A DNA stretch of 64,000 nucleotides, taken from assembly GCA_933228895.1 (NCBI GenBank), contig OW121852.1, positions 62,910,872 through 62,974,871 on the forward strand, read 5' to 3'. The DNA comes from Platycnemis pennipes. Lineage: Eukaryota > Arthropoda > Insecta > Odonata > Platycnemididae. Positions within the stretch are counted from its first letter, which is position 1. Each line of letters begins with the position of its first letter. The notes under the pieces were generated by a model. That model saw only the letters and a list, made by a program, of their open reading frames with translations, was not told the origin of the DNA and did no database searches. Below are positions 44,528 through 57,300 of this stretch, piece after piece. The translations under genes and the position numbers were made by a program.

Positions 44528-46500
44528 TTTCCGATTGTGATCGAATTTCCTACCCTGCCATGCCCATCATTCCATAGTTTGTCTTTTTACTCGCCTATTT
44601 CATTTATCTTTTCTGCTTGATATCCACATTTCCGAAGCTTTTTGTCTGCTAGAATGAGTCGTAGGTAAGGGTAGTAAACGGATAATGCATGATGAGCATG
44701 GGAAAGGCGGACAAAATCTTCGTGTTATGCAGGATGATTTTTTTGCTATTCAAAGAAGGCGGAGGAAGAAGAAGGAGGAGGAGTAATGAAAAGGGCTGTG
44801 ATGGCGGGAAAGTAGGAGTCAGAGAATGGGCGTTAAAAACTAAATCATTCTATGGGAAGTTTTAGTGTCTTGGGTATGAAAGAGTAAATAATGTATAGTA
44901 GTTACGGGATTTATTACCGGATAAAGTAAGTTTTGATCGGAGCAGCCAGGAGTGACATTTTTTATAGAATCGAGACCTACAAAGTTTTAAGAATGAATTT
45001 ATAGTCTATCCCTATCCCAGCCATTATCGCTAGCGCGTGACACACATTAATGGAGGTAGATAGAAAAGAACATAGACATCCAGCGGTACGCTTTTGCGCG
45101 AACTTAAAAAAAAAACTACAAGGCAAGACGATCATGTGAAAGACCTGAAAGCCACTTTCTTATCCTCTTATCCTACTGCATTCAGGGCTGTATCGATTTT
45201 AATGTGAACTTTTCACTTCGACTGCATCTGCGCGTTAAGTGATTGAACGCCCGCAACACTCTCGAATGGACCAGCGGGTGGCGACGTTGTGTGAATAGAC
45301 TGGGTACGTCAATGGCCAGCGGCATGTTTTCTCGGGAGATGTTTTCTTTAGCTTCTCTCCCGCTAAACGTGAGGCTTTTACGAAGCCGTCTTCCACTGCC
45401 TCCTCCCTATTCTCGAGGAAAATTCCCTTCAGGCTCCCTCACACCCTCTTCTTGTATCCCACTTTCCTTTTTCCATCCCCCTATCCCGCACATCACTCCT
45501 TTGTTTAATCAAGTACTACTCCCTCCTCTCCCGTGTTTTCATATTTTATAGCTCGCAAGACATTTTTTTACAAAACGGGTCAGTGTGCATTCATAACAGA
45601 AGAAGGACGGTTCCACCTGAATAAGGAATGTTGGCGGCCTCTTTATCTCTATAAAAAAATAGTATTTTCTATCCACCAGCATTGGCTTGTGAAATGAGTA
45701 ACTTTTTTCCATATTTAAAGTATTACTTTTGATAGCAGATATATCCGTGCATCATTCATTGCATATATTCATCAGTGCATCAACTCATGCTTTTCTACCT
45801 TTCGCAACATAATATCTCCTCGCGAAATTTAGTAAATCTGTTGCTAGGCTCGTTGGATTTCATTTTTTAACATTTTTGTTATTTACGACATCTGTCATTG
45901 TCTGTTTGCAATCCCTTCGATTTCTTACGCAAGTCCTTGCGTATGATTTTCACTGCACCGCAGAAATATATTTCGCAGGAGAAGTATTTAAATGTGGTGA
46001 AAAATGGAGAGAATGAAGAGCAAAAACGGAGTGAATATCATACGAATTAAAGGAAATTGATGGAAGTGATGTGAATTGCAAAAGGAGGTGGAGAAAGGAT
46101 TACAAAATGAAGAAATTTTGAGCAGGGAACAACTTAGTAGAGGAGAAGCTTTTGGGTAAGCATAATAAAAAGAAAAAAAATTGGAAAGAATTTTAGGCAG
46201 TCTGAAGTTGAGAATCAGAGAATCATATGATACACTATGATAAACTATGGTTATTATTTCAGAGATGTGGAGACAGTCCAAATCCAACCAAATATTTAAA
46301 AAATGTTTTTATTTTATTATCAGTTGTTACGTTATCATTTATAAATATTTTATTATGTTGTTTGATGAGTATTTCGAATGCTTATAGATCGTATTGAATG
46401 TAATGAACTTGAAATATAAAACCTTTTTATAGTATCTACTAAGCTAAAAATGCTTTGTGAAATTTTGAATTTATATTTTTTTATGTTAAAATGTTAGATA
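44528..46500. other. No recognised gene
   Basis: A purine-rich part near 44740-44800 and a CT-rich frame at 45243-45551. The part at 46000-46250 faintly resembles LINE tail type 2 (GGGTAAGCATAATAAA) but is not secure. Confidence 0.3.
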
Positions 46501-46503
46501 CTC

Positions 46504-46893
46504 ATGCCTCAAACGTTTCTAGTTATGTATTTCATTTCGAGTGGGTGGATCAAATCCAAAATCCTGACAAAAAATAATATTTCTCTACTATTTGTATATA
46601 TTTCACCTCACGCTAACGCTCACAAAAGGTCTCTGTCCCTCGTAAATTTCCATGAAGATCTCTGTTTCAAACATTTCCGTCTGCAGCTGCATGAACTCGC
46701 TAAATACATATCGCAATATCGGTTGTCCAAGTTTGGTATATTTTGGAGAGCTATCTCCGTGGAAATGGATCGAAGCGTTTTTATTGCCACCGTAACATAC
46801 TATTTCCATTTCTCCATTATTTCAAATCCCTACGGTGGCCAGCCGGGAGGCCGGCTGAAAATACAGGATGACTTGGGGGCATCCCGTTGCTAA
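46504..46893 (+). other. Unassigned open frame, 129 residues
   Basis: The middle part (HFRLQLHELAKYISQYRL, then KFGIFWRAISVEMDRSVF and VTYYFHF) loosely recalls the last exon of arthropod gustatory receptors (F-x-x-Q ... G-x-F ... T-Y). The diagnostic T-Y-x-x-x-x-x-Q-F is not intact, and a minus-strand frame overlaps. I do not call a receptor. Confidence 0.12.
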
Positions 46894-47291
46894 ACCTCTA
46901 GGGGGATATATATTATCAGGAAGGGAGCCGTTGGGCGAACTCGTGTCATATATTTCAAAGCGGGGTGCATGGGGAGTCCATTGAAAAAGCAATAATTTTC
47001 CATCCGTTCGGCATTTTTGAAATAATTTTGTTGATAGGCGTTGTTGAGCTCTCCTCACCAATAACCTAAATATTTGTCCTGTCCTACGATGCAATTCAAG
47101 GTCATACGACAGGCAGCCTGTCAGTGTCTTCAGATGAGTGTTTGGAGAATGATTCCGGATGTACAGAAAGGAAGACAGGGTGTGACGTGGGAAAACAATT
47201 GACCGGGAAAGTAAGGTAAAAGCAGCTCCGATGGAATATATAATAAGACGCTGTGGAATATTGAAGACTTTCGTAAAGGAAAGAGCATTAA

Positions 47292-47910
47292 CACTTCCGT
47301 GACCGTGACCTTAAAACTTCCAAAAACAGCTGTGGTGGTTACTCGGGTACCCCAACGACTTTTTCCCGAATATTGCGTTGTTTTTTTTATGCTTTTACTC
47401 AGCCTTAAATTATGTTCAAAATACATTATTGATTATTTTGTTGAGATTATCTTTTATTTTTGTGATTTATTCCCTCAGAAATTTGCTTTGAGTAGGCCTC
47501 TATAGGACCTCCGCTCGGAGCTTTGATGCAAACCCAGGCATAACCAAACACATCCCTGTGTATGAGATTTGGGATAATAATTTGATATAATTACTGTTAA
47601 TGCAATAAATAACGAATCAATTGAGAAATCTGTATGAATAGGATGACTGAGTTGCCACACTCACGCGACAAGACATTATGTATAGCAGTCCAAGCAAACA
47701 TTGCTGTGCGGGGTACTTGGGTACCCCATTCAAAAACTAAAGTTTATTGGAAAAAAAGTAGGTGAAACGATTTCTTTCAATCTCATAATATAAAAGAAAC
47801 GTTTATGCACAAATACATGGAATAAGAAACATATGTGGCTAAAAATAAAACTTTTCTATCATATTTAGTTATTTTGGGGTCCTCAACGACACCGCACCGT
47901 CAAGGAAGGG
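47292..47910. mobile_element. Probable non-autonomous piggyBac-like element
   Basis: TTAA at 47288-47291 and CTAA at 47911-47914 flank inverted ends CACTTCCGTGACCGTG and, reverse-complemented from the right, CCCTTCCTTGACGGTG (13 of 16). Inside, GGGTACCCCAACGAC at 47346 and CCTCAACGACACC at 47881 lie near the two ends, and GGGGTACTTGGGTACCCC lies at 47709. No transposase frame. The right target site has lost one base. Confidence 0.5.
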
Positions 47911-47919
47911 CTAAGAAAA

Positions 47920-49265
47920 CGAGTGAAGGAGTTAACATTGTCGGAATTTTGAAGCAATGGAAGGAGTGATAATATCTCAGGAGAAATAATTTGATAAGTA
48001 GCGTCAACACAATGTTCAAAAAAGTAGCTGTATTTCGTCAAAACCAACTCTATATTGTATAATGCCATATGCAAAGTAAATTTTGGACCCTTTATTCACT
48101 GTCTTCCATGTCTCATGTTTGCACAGCTGCCCCAAAATTATCTTCAAACACGAATCGGTCTTTCTTGAATCGTTCATTCTCTTCACATCACGAGGGGCAT
48201 ACACCCAATATTTTCCAAATCTTGTGTAATTTTCATTTTCTTCGCGTAGGGTGAAGCATGTTTATACATTGAAAGGGAAGAGGCCTTGGGATGTTGGTTT
48301 ATTCTAACTGTATTTTTTTTTTTCGTCGGTTGATGGAAATATGAGAGGAGAAAGACTTAAACCCATCCGAACCACTAGATAATAAACGGGCGTCCTTTAT
48401 GAATGTAGACCTTTTCCATACTACTCTTTGATTCTTTATATTTTACTTCGCACACTTTACTTTGCTCCCTCAGAAAGTATAAAAAGAAGGCTTTAATCCC
48501 TGCTGATGCAAAAAGATAAAATAAACTTGACCGGGATAAAAGACGGAAAAAATAGTAAGGAAAAGTGAGGGAATCTTTCGAGGAGGCCAATAATCGACAG
48601 ATGAAAGGGTGTACAAAAGATGAGGTCCATGGTATAGGCTTGAGTCATCCGACAAACAATATCTCTGATGTTTTTTTATGGTTTGAGAACCCCTTTTATT
48701 TTTTTTTTCATTGCCTATTATTCTTCAAGGAGACCCTCGTCCCATAATCAATTCCCAGAGGAAAGAAAGAAGTGTGTCTTTCTATCGCTCGAGATAGTAG
48801 TGGACCTCTGTAAATGCCTAAAACGGATGAGTTGAGGATATCCTCTTTAAAGCGTCGATATCTGCTGCTCTAAGCCTTTCTGCTGTGATGGAGAAAAAAA
48901 TCGCTCCGCCATATATTACCTCACTTTAATATTCTACTAGATTTTCTGGCGAGTATCATACACGCAACGAATATTGGATGAATATCATGATGTACATTTT
49001 TTCGCACGCATCTGCGTCACATCTTATATATTCTCACTATTTCAGGTTGACGCGTTAGGCCGGTTAATAATTTATAAAAAAACTCCGTATTTGGAAAAGC
49101 CTAGCGTTGAGTTTGAGAATATATCAATGTTTGCAAGTACCATGAGAGATAGTGAAGTCATTTTAAGAAAAAACGTTTGAGATGTAGGCGTGGAGAAGGA
49201 TGGTAAACGTACCGTAGGGCAGGCGGGAAGGAGGAAAATAAACGAAAGAGGTCATAGACGTGTTG
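47920..49265. other. No recognised gene
   Basis: Overlapping short frames on both strands without recognised domains. Confidence 0.35.
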
Positions 49266-49269
49266 AAAA

Positions 49270-49515
49270 GATAGGAAGTTGCGTAAAGAAATCATGAGAA
49301 GGCAGAATAATTGGAGAGAATTGGTAAAGAGCGATCGTGCTTTAAATAACGTGATAGAGTTGAGAATATTGTGTAAACAGGGAAGAAACAGTGGCAGAGT
49401 AGGCTACTTGGAAGGGATGATGAGAGAGAAAATATGTGGAGCTGATGAAGAGCATCACATGCATTATATGCATAACGTCCTGCATGTGGAGCATTTCATG
49501 TCCATGTAAACCTAC
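49270..49515 (+). pseudogene. Decayed LINE 3' end (tail type 2)
   Basis: Purine-rich plus strand with an N-x-W-R-E-L-V-K-like start and an end CATTTCATGTCCATGTAAAC that matches the closing TTTTATGTCCATCTAAA of the array at 24545-25275. The central part is heavily decayed. Confidence 0.35.
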
Positions 49516-52500
49516 CTAAAAACACCAATATTATATAATTATTTTACTTTAAACCCAGTTCAGAGGGAGACTTATGAAGTTAAGTCAGGATAAATATTAT
49601 GGCTGCGCCAATCGACGGCTAACAACTTAAATCTGTCCTATATGGTTATTGTAACATTTAGATACAAATATTCCAAATCATTTGTACGTTTTAAATCATC
49701 ATTACAATATTTCCTCGGTTTAATCCCATTTGTGATGATATTTTAATGTGGTGTCCCAAGCGTATGGTGGGACATTCGTCTTCAATCACTTTCCGCCCAT
49801 TTCCACCTATAAACCCCCGCCTGATTTTCTTCAGCTCTTTTTTTTCGCTAGCTTATATTTTTCCCTGATTTCTCTTTATTTGTAACTTTCCATAGCTCCT
49901 TCCCCATATTTGTCAAGGAAAATTCCTAAATTGCCTGAAGTCAGTTATGCATGTAAATTAATATTAATAATTCAAGTTAATAGAAGGTATTTCCCTTAAA
50001 AATATTCATATAATTTAAGTAAGACACGTGAAATATTCCTTGTTAGTCTAAATTTTGTATTTGTATTTGTATCTTTCATTTCTTGTAATTTGCCATATTT
50101 ATGAACCTTCTCTTATTTTGTATTATATGCTCCCCTAATGTGAGTTGTATCTTGAGTTTTAGTTTCAGTTTTAACGGTAATTTATGCATTTTTTATGCAA
50201 AGCAGCAAAATTCCACTATTGGATGGACAGAATTGAACTCTTCAGATGCTCAAATGAATAAATATGGACTTAATGTTTTTGAAGTTAATAGTGTTAAATA
50301 AAAAGCGTATAACATTTCATTATTTTGCATGAAAAATTGTAAATAAATGTCTATTGTTGCTGTATAATTTTTATCAGCTACGTCACCAGAGGTGGTGATG
50401 CAAAACGCCATGATATTGTCGCTTTTTGAGAGAAAAATTAATATTTTCGAGCCGTTTTCCAGACACAGGGTAATTTGAGAGAAGATTTCATAGTAATCAA
50501 CTGGTATTGGTGTGCTTAAGTGACATTTAAGAATTATTTAGAAGTATCCTTAGTATAAGTTACTTCACCTTTGGCTTGTAAAATATTTATAGAGAGCCTA
50601 TGTTTAGCGTTAAACCTTGGTTGCATTCCTAATCAGTTCAAGGTGTTGAAACGTCGTAAAAGAGGAAGGAAAATTTGCAACTTCACCAACTTTAGATTTA
50701 CAATTACGATTATGCTTCCAACTTTAGAACTTTGCACCGGCTTTATTGTAATAAAACATGTAAAATCAGTACATATCCGTTTCGTGTATTCGCCATGCAT
50801 TTTTATATCTTGCTTTTAAGAAGCACGTCATGTGTTATAATATTGACATATTTATTTTAATGTGTCTCAAGCTTCTCTGTTTATGAGGACTAAAATCCCC
50901 CGTCATAATTCTGCTAAAGGCACTTTCTTGAAGGGTTTCACTCTTTTCTATCGATGATATTTTTTTAATGTGCGCATCCATTTTAGATATGGTCGTAATG
51001 AAATGCGAGATTATGCCATTTTTTAAATCTAAATATCCTCCGGCAGTAAAGGATTGAGGCCTTTGCAGTAGGCCCTCGTTCGGAATCTAATTTTTTTGTA
51101 AAAAAATACCTCCAGCGTATCGGCAGCCGGGCATGCTCACCCTCATGTATCAGTCGAGGGCAACACCATTCCGCCCTTTCATCCAATGTCCCGAGGCCAC
51201 TGATAATATAAGACTTCTTCCAATATTCCGCCGGCGGCGGTCTCGACCCCCATCTTATTCGCATTAACCCTCTTTTGAGGCCACGCTGTCGGGCTCTGCA
51301 TCCTTTTTTTTTGTTTGCTTCCCCAAAAAAAAGAGAGCCTTTCCCGGTTTCTTCTCCTCGTACTCCTCCTTAGTGCTTGCATCGGTTCGGTAGCTTCCAA
51401 CTCCCGGCAAATATGTGTTATCAGCTGACAGTAATAAATGGGAGGGCTTCAAATTTCATCCACCGCTCCAATGAAATTCTAGCTCGCTCCGATCTCCGTG
51501 ATTCTCCCGAGGCGTGGCAGATATTGTCAAAAAGCTGTGAAGTGTATCTGAGCAACTCAATATGTATCATTGGGTGAGTGAAAATTGTGATTTTTCTTTG
51601 AATTTTTGTAGGAATGTTATAGTTCTGTGGTAACTTGGCGTTGAATTTACTTGGCATTTTACTTTGTGATGCAAATTATAAGGTGGATATATTTTGATTT
51701 TCGTTTGCCGTCGGCGGAAACATAATAAAACTCAGGGGAATCAGAAAGTGAGTCAAAAACGAGGTTAGGAGTCTAATTGAAATAGTAGGCAGTCAATTTT
51801 ATGAAGAGGACTCAATTGTATTTGGCTGTAGGTATTTTGTGGAATTAGTTCCTATATAAAAATTAAAAGCTACATATTATTTATCAGATTTAAAGGCTTG
51901 TCTTATTCTTCTTCTCCGACAGCTTGCTTCTTACGTTTAATATATCTTCTATATCTTGAATTTCAATGCATAGCTGATAGAAGTTTCTAAAATAAAGCTT
52001 GTTTACAAGTCTCATAAATTTTCTACAAAAATAATGTAGTAGAATACCCTAATTTTCTTGCCAGGTTTGTGAGTAATCCCTTCTGCTATCATCACCTATG
52101 TGAGTAATATTTCATCTTCTTCTTTGAAGAACTCTTCAAATTCCATATCTTCTTTCAGCTTCCATGGCTTCTAAAGCGCCTGTTTTATTTCCTCTCTCCT
52201 TCACGCTTGTCTAAATGTTTCCCCTAAGTCAACCTCTTTACCATCCTAATAAGATGAAAAAATAGTGAGTTCACTTCCATCACGAGCGGGTAACTGGATC
52301 ATAGGAGTTGAGCAAAGGGCTTTGATGTGAGGTGATGGAATGTTTTAAAATATTTTGTGTAAATGACTTTGTGCTTCTCATTTCAAGAGTCGACTTTTGG
52401 TGCTAGAAATAAAGTGGTGGAAATGAGTTTCGCAATGCCACATGCACCCAAATTAGTTTCTTTTGAGATCAGTGACACACGTCATATTTTCACCTTCCAG

Positions 52501-52740
52501 CACTAACGCTGCATTTAGAACTAGCAGGGGTTCCTACTATAAACAATTAAATTCTTCTATAGATCTTGGTTTATCATGAAATAAATGCAGATTAAACTAA
52601 TAGGTGAATATGAAGCGATATTGATTTGGTAACATCGTCAAGCACTGTATAAGGAGGCTTTATTCCACTTAAAAATAGATTTTATCACAGCCCAGATTTC
52701 AATACACCCTCAGGTTCTTTAGGTGCTACGTTGAAACATG
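49516..52740. other. AT-rich stretch without recognised feature
   Basis: Short frames on both strands, none recognised. A slightly GC-richer part at 51040-51400 has minus-strand frames (50983-51264, 51179-51400, 51264-51452) without domains. Confidence 0.35.
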
Positions 52741-52747
52741 GAAATCG

Positions 52748-53000
52748 TTACCTTAGGGAAAAATTCTGAAAACTTTTAAAAGGAAGATGAGACAACGTGA
52801 TCGGCCTTATCTTGAGGCATGATGGCCTGATGAAGAAAATCGTCGAGGAACAAGTGGACGGAAAAAATGGCAAAGGCAAGCCTCGTGTGGGAGATATTAA
52901 GCAAGTAACAAAGGATATGAAAGAGAACTAATTAAATATAAAACGGTTAGCAAATAGGAGAATCGAGAATTTAAGGATTGTTGACCGATGATGAGTGGAA
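52748..53000 (+). pseudogene. Decayed LINE 3' end (tail type 1)
   Basis: GAAAACTTTTAAAAGGAAGA (K-T-F-K-R-K) is followed by TGATCGGCCTTATCTTGAGG (I-G-L-I-L-R), AAATCGTCGAGGAACAAGTG, AAATGGCAAAGGCAAGCCTC (G-K-G-K-P-R), and AATTTAAGGATTGTTGACCG, the shared terminus. Same family as 12905-13265 but with several frameshifts. Confidence 0.6.
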
Positions 53001-53469
53001 TTTTGCCTCCTTCAAGACTGGCAATATGGAAAAGCCTATAAATGTGTTTCATCTTCTCAGCATTACTATAACTGAGCACTGGAGCTGCAAGCAAGCAAGA
53101 GCAGCAAGACTGGAGAATCAGGCCAGCCGAAGCACTCCGAATAGGGAAACAAATTCTGAGGAAGTGATAAATAAGGAGCGCGTCGACTTCGGGAGCTAAG
53201 ATTACAAAAAACATCTCTTACAAAAAATGCACTTCAGTCGGTGAGGATAATGAACCCATACAACCTCTGCTAAACATTGCGTGCATGGAAAAGCAAACAA
53301 TTTAGACAGCGGACAGCGATAAATTGCTAAGTGATTCATAGCACTTTCGCGATATTTTTTTTCTATTATCGATTAATCGAATAATTTTTTTCTATTCACT
53401 GTGCCCCCTGGAAAACGTTTCTGTAACCCCCAGGGATACGAGTTCCCTAAGTTGGGAACCTCTGATTAG

Positions 53470-54400
53470 AAGGTGTGTCAGTACAATACAGTAGCCATCT
53501 CCTTTCTTTCCTCTCCCACCCAGCGTTTGAGAACCAGATGGTCGAACCACTCTACCAGACCCATCTCCGACCGAACGTTCCGCCGCCCGATCAGCTCATT
53601 AAGCGATCGCCGGGAATAAAAATAGAAAAGAAAATGAAAAGAGAACCCTGGACTCATTTCTCGCTCAGCGATCGCAGACGTGGTTTCGGTGCGACCTTTG
53701 ACCCAATTTCTTCCCTCCCACGTCACCTTCCCCCCTCCCAACGTGGAGAAAACCGGTGGTTTGATCCGGAGAGGGTTGAAATTTCATTAAGGGGTGAGAA
53801 GAGGGAAAGAGTGAGAGGGATGAGACCGCGCGCCATCCCGAGGGCGACGTGGAAGAAATCCCCTTCGTTCCGCCAGGCACCGTCGTGTGTGATAATCCGT
53901 CGTGGAGAGAAAGGGTCTCTTCCCCTATGTGGAGAGGTCGCGGGAGAGATCGAGATGAGTCAAAGGGCCTTGTGTAACCAAACGTGCAGAAGAACCCGCC
54001 TCCTCCTTTGCCGAGCACCTTCCCCATAGCGAGGGAGGAGATAAAAGAGGATTTTGATGGCCTAATTTTCCACCTAATGAGAAGTAGGTTGGAGAGCCCT
54101 TTCTGGAGGCAACCGCAGTCTCTCTTCTCCCTCTCTTCCCCACTAAGGAGACCGTCCCGCCAAAGGTGTGGTCGTAGTCGAGAAAGGAGCCGGGAGGGAA
54201 GGGTGGGTATGGTTGCCTTGGGTAATGATAGCTTGTGCATAAGTAGCCGGGGCCCTTTTGGGTATCCACACTCGAGTAATGGGGATTCGAGGCACTTTTC
54301 GACCTTGGTCATTTGCGACTCGGTGCTTCCGAGACCGCAGTATGGCCATGAGGGTGGATCGGCATCCAATCTGAAGGCCCAACATATTAGTCTCCTACAC
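53470..54400. other. GC-rich block with mirrored open frames
   Basis: The longest open frames of the window lie here on both strands (53475-54029 and 53984-54610 plus; 53665-54369 and 53925-54269 minus). They are Arg/Pro/Ser-rich, lack recognised domains and mirror each other. A compositional cause is likelier than two overlapping genes. It may be an old CpG-rich regulatory region. Confidence 0.4.
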
Positions 54401-54510
54401 CTAAGGATAGGTTTTGATGGACCATTTTTTACTTTTTTTATTCCTTTAAAACGTCACCTTATATCATATCTCTCTTTGTATCTTCATACTTATCTTAATC
54501 GAATCGAGTT

Positions 54511-54915
54511 AGTTTGGTTGCTGGACTGCTTAACTCCATCTCCATGGTCCGGGTTCGGTTCTGACTGGCGGACGTTTTTAATCGTTTCAATTAATGAAGC
54601 CATTTCCTGATTGGAGAATCGATTGGAGAGCTGCGTCTAACCAACGTTAGTATTTATGACTCATGATGATGATGAAACCGATTCTTACTGAGTGATTTAT
54701 GGAGTGCCCTTCGAGCTCAGTACTCCGTCCGTCGGATGGGACGTTCAACTGTGGACCCCTTGCGATATTTCGTTTACAGTGGGTCGATGCCGACGCTACG
54801 GATTTCGCATTGCACTTCCCTTGGCACTTAAAAAAACTCGTAGGGATGAGAACTCAATCGTTCACCTACTCTAAATGGTCTAAAAGATCTTAGTTGTCAG
54901 CCTTCTTCCCAGAAT
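54511..54915 (+). mobile_element. SINE copy with internal insertion
   Basis: The head is AGTTTGGTTGCTGGACTGCT with box-B-like GGGTTCGGTTCTGACTGGCG. The body resumes after about 95 bases of unrelated sequence (54595-54690) with CGAGCTCAGTACTCCGTCCG, GGATGGGACGTTCAACTG, TGGACCCCTTGCG and GATGCCGACGCTACGG. It ends TAGTTGTCAGCCTTCTTCCC. Clearly diverged. Confidence 0.75.
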
Positions 54916-55059
54916 GGCAACTACATATTTTCATCCTATCTATATTTCAATTCTCTTCTTCCCTCTAACGACAGTAGTTAACTCCTTTTTCGTCTGTACT
55001 CCAACGACCTACGCTATATCGTACCGTTTAGCGTATTTTAAACCTTTTGTATGATAAAC

Positions 55060-55122
55060 ATCTGCTGAACTCCAGTGTTTAGGCAGTCACGTTATCCACC
55101 TGCCTACGGTGGGTTGCTATCC
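55060..55122 (-). repeat. tRNA-like sequence (possible SINE head)
   Basis: The minus strand has CCGTAGGCAGGTGGATAACG (box-A-like) and GGAGTTCAGCAG (poor box B). Similar in layout to the one at 43215 but not clearly the same family. Confidence 0.35.
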
Positions 55123-56455
55123 TGTCGTCACTTCACTTTCTTATCGTTCTTTTCTCAAGTGTGACATTCGGTACCCCTCGCTCCTAATTGCTTGTCCCAT
55201 CTACCTTTCGATTATATCTCAAACAATCAGTACTGTACTTAATGCAACACTACTAGTGTATTACCTAGTGCTACAAGCCCGATGATGGGCCAAATTCACG
55301 CATTAGGATAGGAGGTTGAATTCAGTTTCTGTGGCTACTGTGGTTTCCCAGAAAAATATGGTACCCAGCACATGACCTTGGGGGCAACTAGACATGGAGA
55401 ACTTTACTGGAGTGGAACTCGGTACCTCTGTAATGAATCAGTTGATTCAAGGGTGATCTGGTATTTAATTTCGAACAGACTTATAATTGTGTTGGAACGA
55501 AATAAAATCACTATCACTGTCCTTAGTTTTATTTTGTTCCTTAACCACGACGTCAGCAGCCTAGAGCACCACTCATTGGGCTTCCATATTTTCATGCAGT
55601 AGATTACACATCAAGGGTATCATTATTTTTGGCGGTTCAGCTTCGTCTTTTTCAATATATAACCTATTTTAAATTAAGAGAAACGTATATCTTCCTAGTG
55701 ATGCCCTTCAATCAAGTCGTCGATGAATATTTTCCAGCATTCTTCCAGCGTCCGCCGAGAGTACCAAATTTTTAAAAAATCGGCGTTAATCGTCCTCCGT
55801 GTCCCTGAGTTCCGTGAGTAAAAAAGAGTGAGGCATGCCGATTCTAAACCTCGTTTCCGTGACTGGATGGACGGTTGATGGAATGACTGGTGATTATACG
55901 GTTCCTGCCCGTGCAATCGTTGCGTTGGGAATGGACGTCCTCCGTCTGCACTGATGAGATTAAAGCCTCCTCGCCGGCGAATGTTAAATGGATTGCCTCA
56001 CTCGATTAACTCCCTTTGAACCGACGCAACGTACCGTGTATCCAAAGGTATATGGTAGTTCCCTTTCAAGCCAGTCAGTGTTCTGGGGAAGGAAACTGGG
56101 GTAAATTGAAATCCAATTTTTAGAGCAGTCCGCGGCGTCGGACGCCTTCTCATACAGCCACTAAGCGGCTGCTTCACCTTTTGCCTAACTTCCCGAAGGT
56201 TAGCTCCAGTCTATGCGGAATAAATCCTTCTTTGCTGACAATCGATAATTTAGAACCTCCGTAAAAGTTGTTATTTTCAATCCAGTGATCTAAATATTCG
56301 AATTGTACTTTTTACGCTCAACTTTTAACAAGATGACAACGTTAGCCTACCTTCATTGTAGTTATTATTATTTGTAAGGTTAGTAAGTGCAGGCGAAATT
56401 GTGATCCTGCTTAACGCTCAATTATATCAGGATATACCTTTAAATACCGTTTAAA
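55123..56455. other. No recognised gene
   Basis: Short unassigned frames at 55372-55602, 55404-55595 and 55695-55916. Nothing else recognised. Confidence 0.35.
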
Positions 56456-56460
56456 CCGTA

Positions 56461-56523
56461 AACAGCCGTATTCCACGGCGTCATAATGTAATCCCCGAGA
56501 GCAGAGCTGAGGTAGATATACCT
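56461..56523 (+). repeat. Dispersed 63-bp repeat, copy 1
   Basis: Shares AGCCGTA, CCACGGC, TCATAA and GCAGAGCTGAGGTAGATAT with 58363-58425, same orientation, with about seven differences. Family unknown. Confidence 0.7.
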
Positions 56524-56529
56524 TTAGTT

Positions 56530-57290
56530 CTTTAATCTTCAAAACTCTCAACATTTATCCCACCGACCGATTGTCTTACCCTCTCAATCTAACCTAGTCT
56601 TCTACCCTATTTTATGGTGTTCAGTGCATTATCACCCCTTACCATGTGCTCTATCTACTTGCTATTCTTATCTTCTAATTCCGTAACTTAATTACCTCGC
56701 CTCCCCTGTTATCCGCAGAATTTCCTTGCTTTTCCTCCTCTTCACCAAATTCTTCTTCGTCTCTTCCGCGGTTCAAAGGTGTGCTGCCCGTTGAATTCCT
56801 TTTTGTCATCGTTCGGGATAAGGTAATAATTCATGTCACATCAATTCCTTTTCTAACATGTCTTACCTACCAACTCTGTGCTGCTGTCATTAGTATGCTC
56901 AAACGGCTTAAAGGCCTCTTTCATGAAGGCAGTTACTTCAGCGAACATCTCATTCTCCTGGATCCTGGTGTGATCTTCCATCCAAGTCATCGATCGGGAT
57001 GATAGTTCAAAAAATTGCATATTGCCGCATAGCTCATCGAGATCAAGCTCATCAACCTCTGTTGCTCATCGTGATAAAAAATATTGATATTTTCGTATCA
57101 CAATTTAAGTCATTTTTCAATTAATTAACAAATGAATATGATTGCTCAAAATTGTTACGTAATGAGTGACTTTGGAATTTATTTTGTCGTTTGTGTGTTC
57201 AGTAAATCTGAAAGGAGGACGGAGCAACCTCATTGGGTATATCTTTAGACAGAAAGTTCGAAGTAAAGATGAGGTACTGCAATAGAACTC
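56530..57290. other. No recognised gene
   Basis: Pyrimidine-rich then AT-rich. One short frame at 56781-57002 is not recognised. Confidence 0.35.
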
Positions 57291-57300
57291 CTCATAAACA

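Noticed and set aside
46000..46250. Another LINE tail of type 2
   Set aside because: Only one short core (GGGTAAGCATAATAAA) resembles the family; the rest is purine-rich and not alignable by eye.
53475..54369. Long open frames on both strands as a gene
   Set aside because: The frames mirror each other in GC-rich DNA, are Arg/Pro/Ser-rich and carry no recognised domain.
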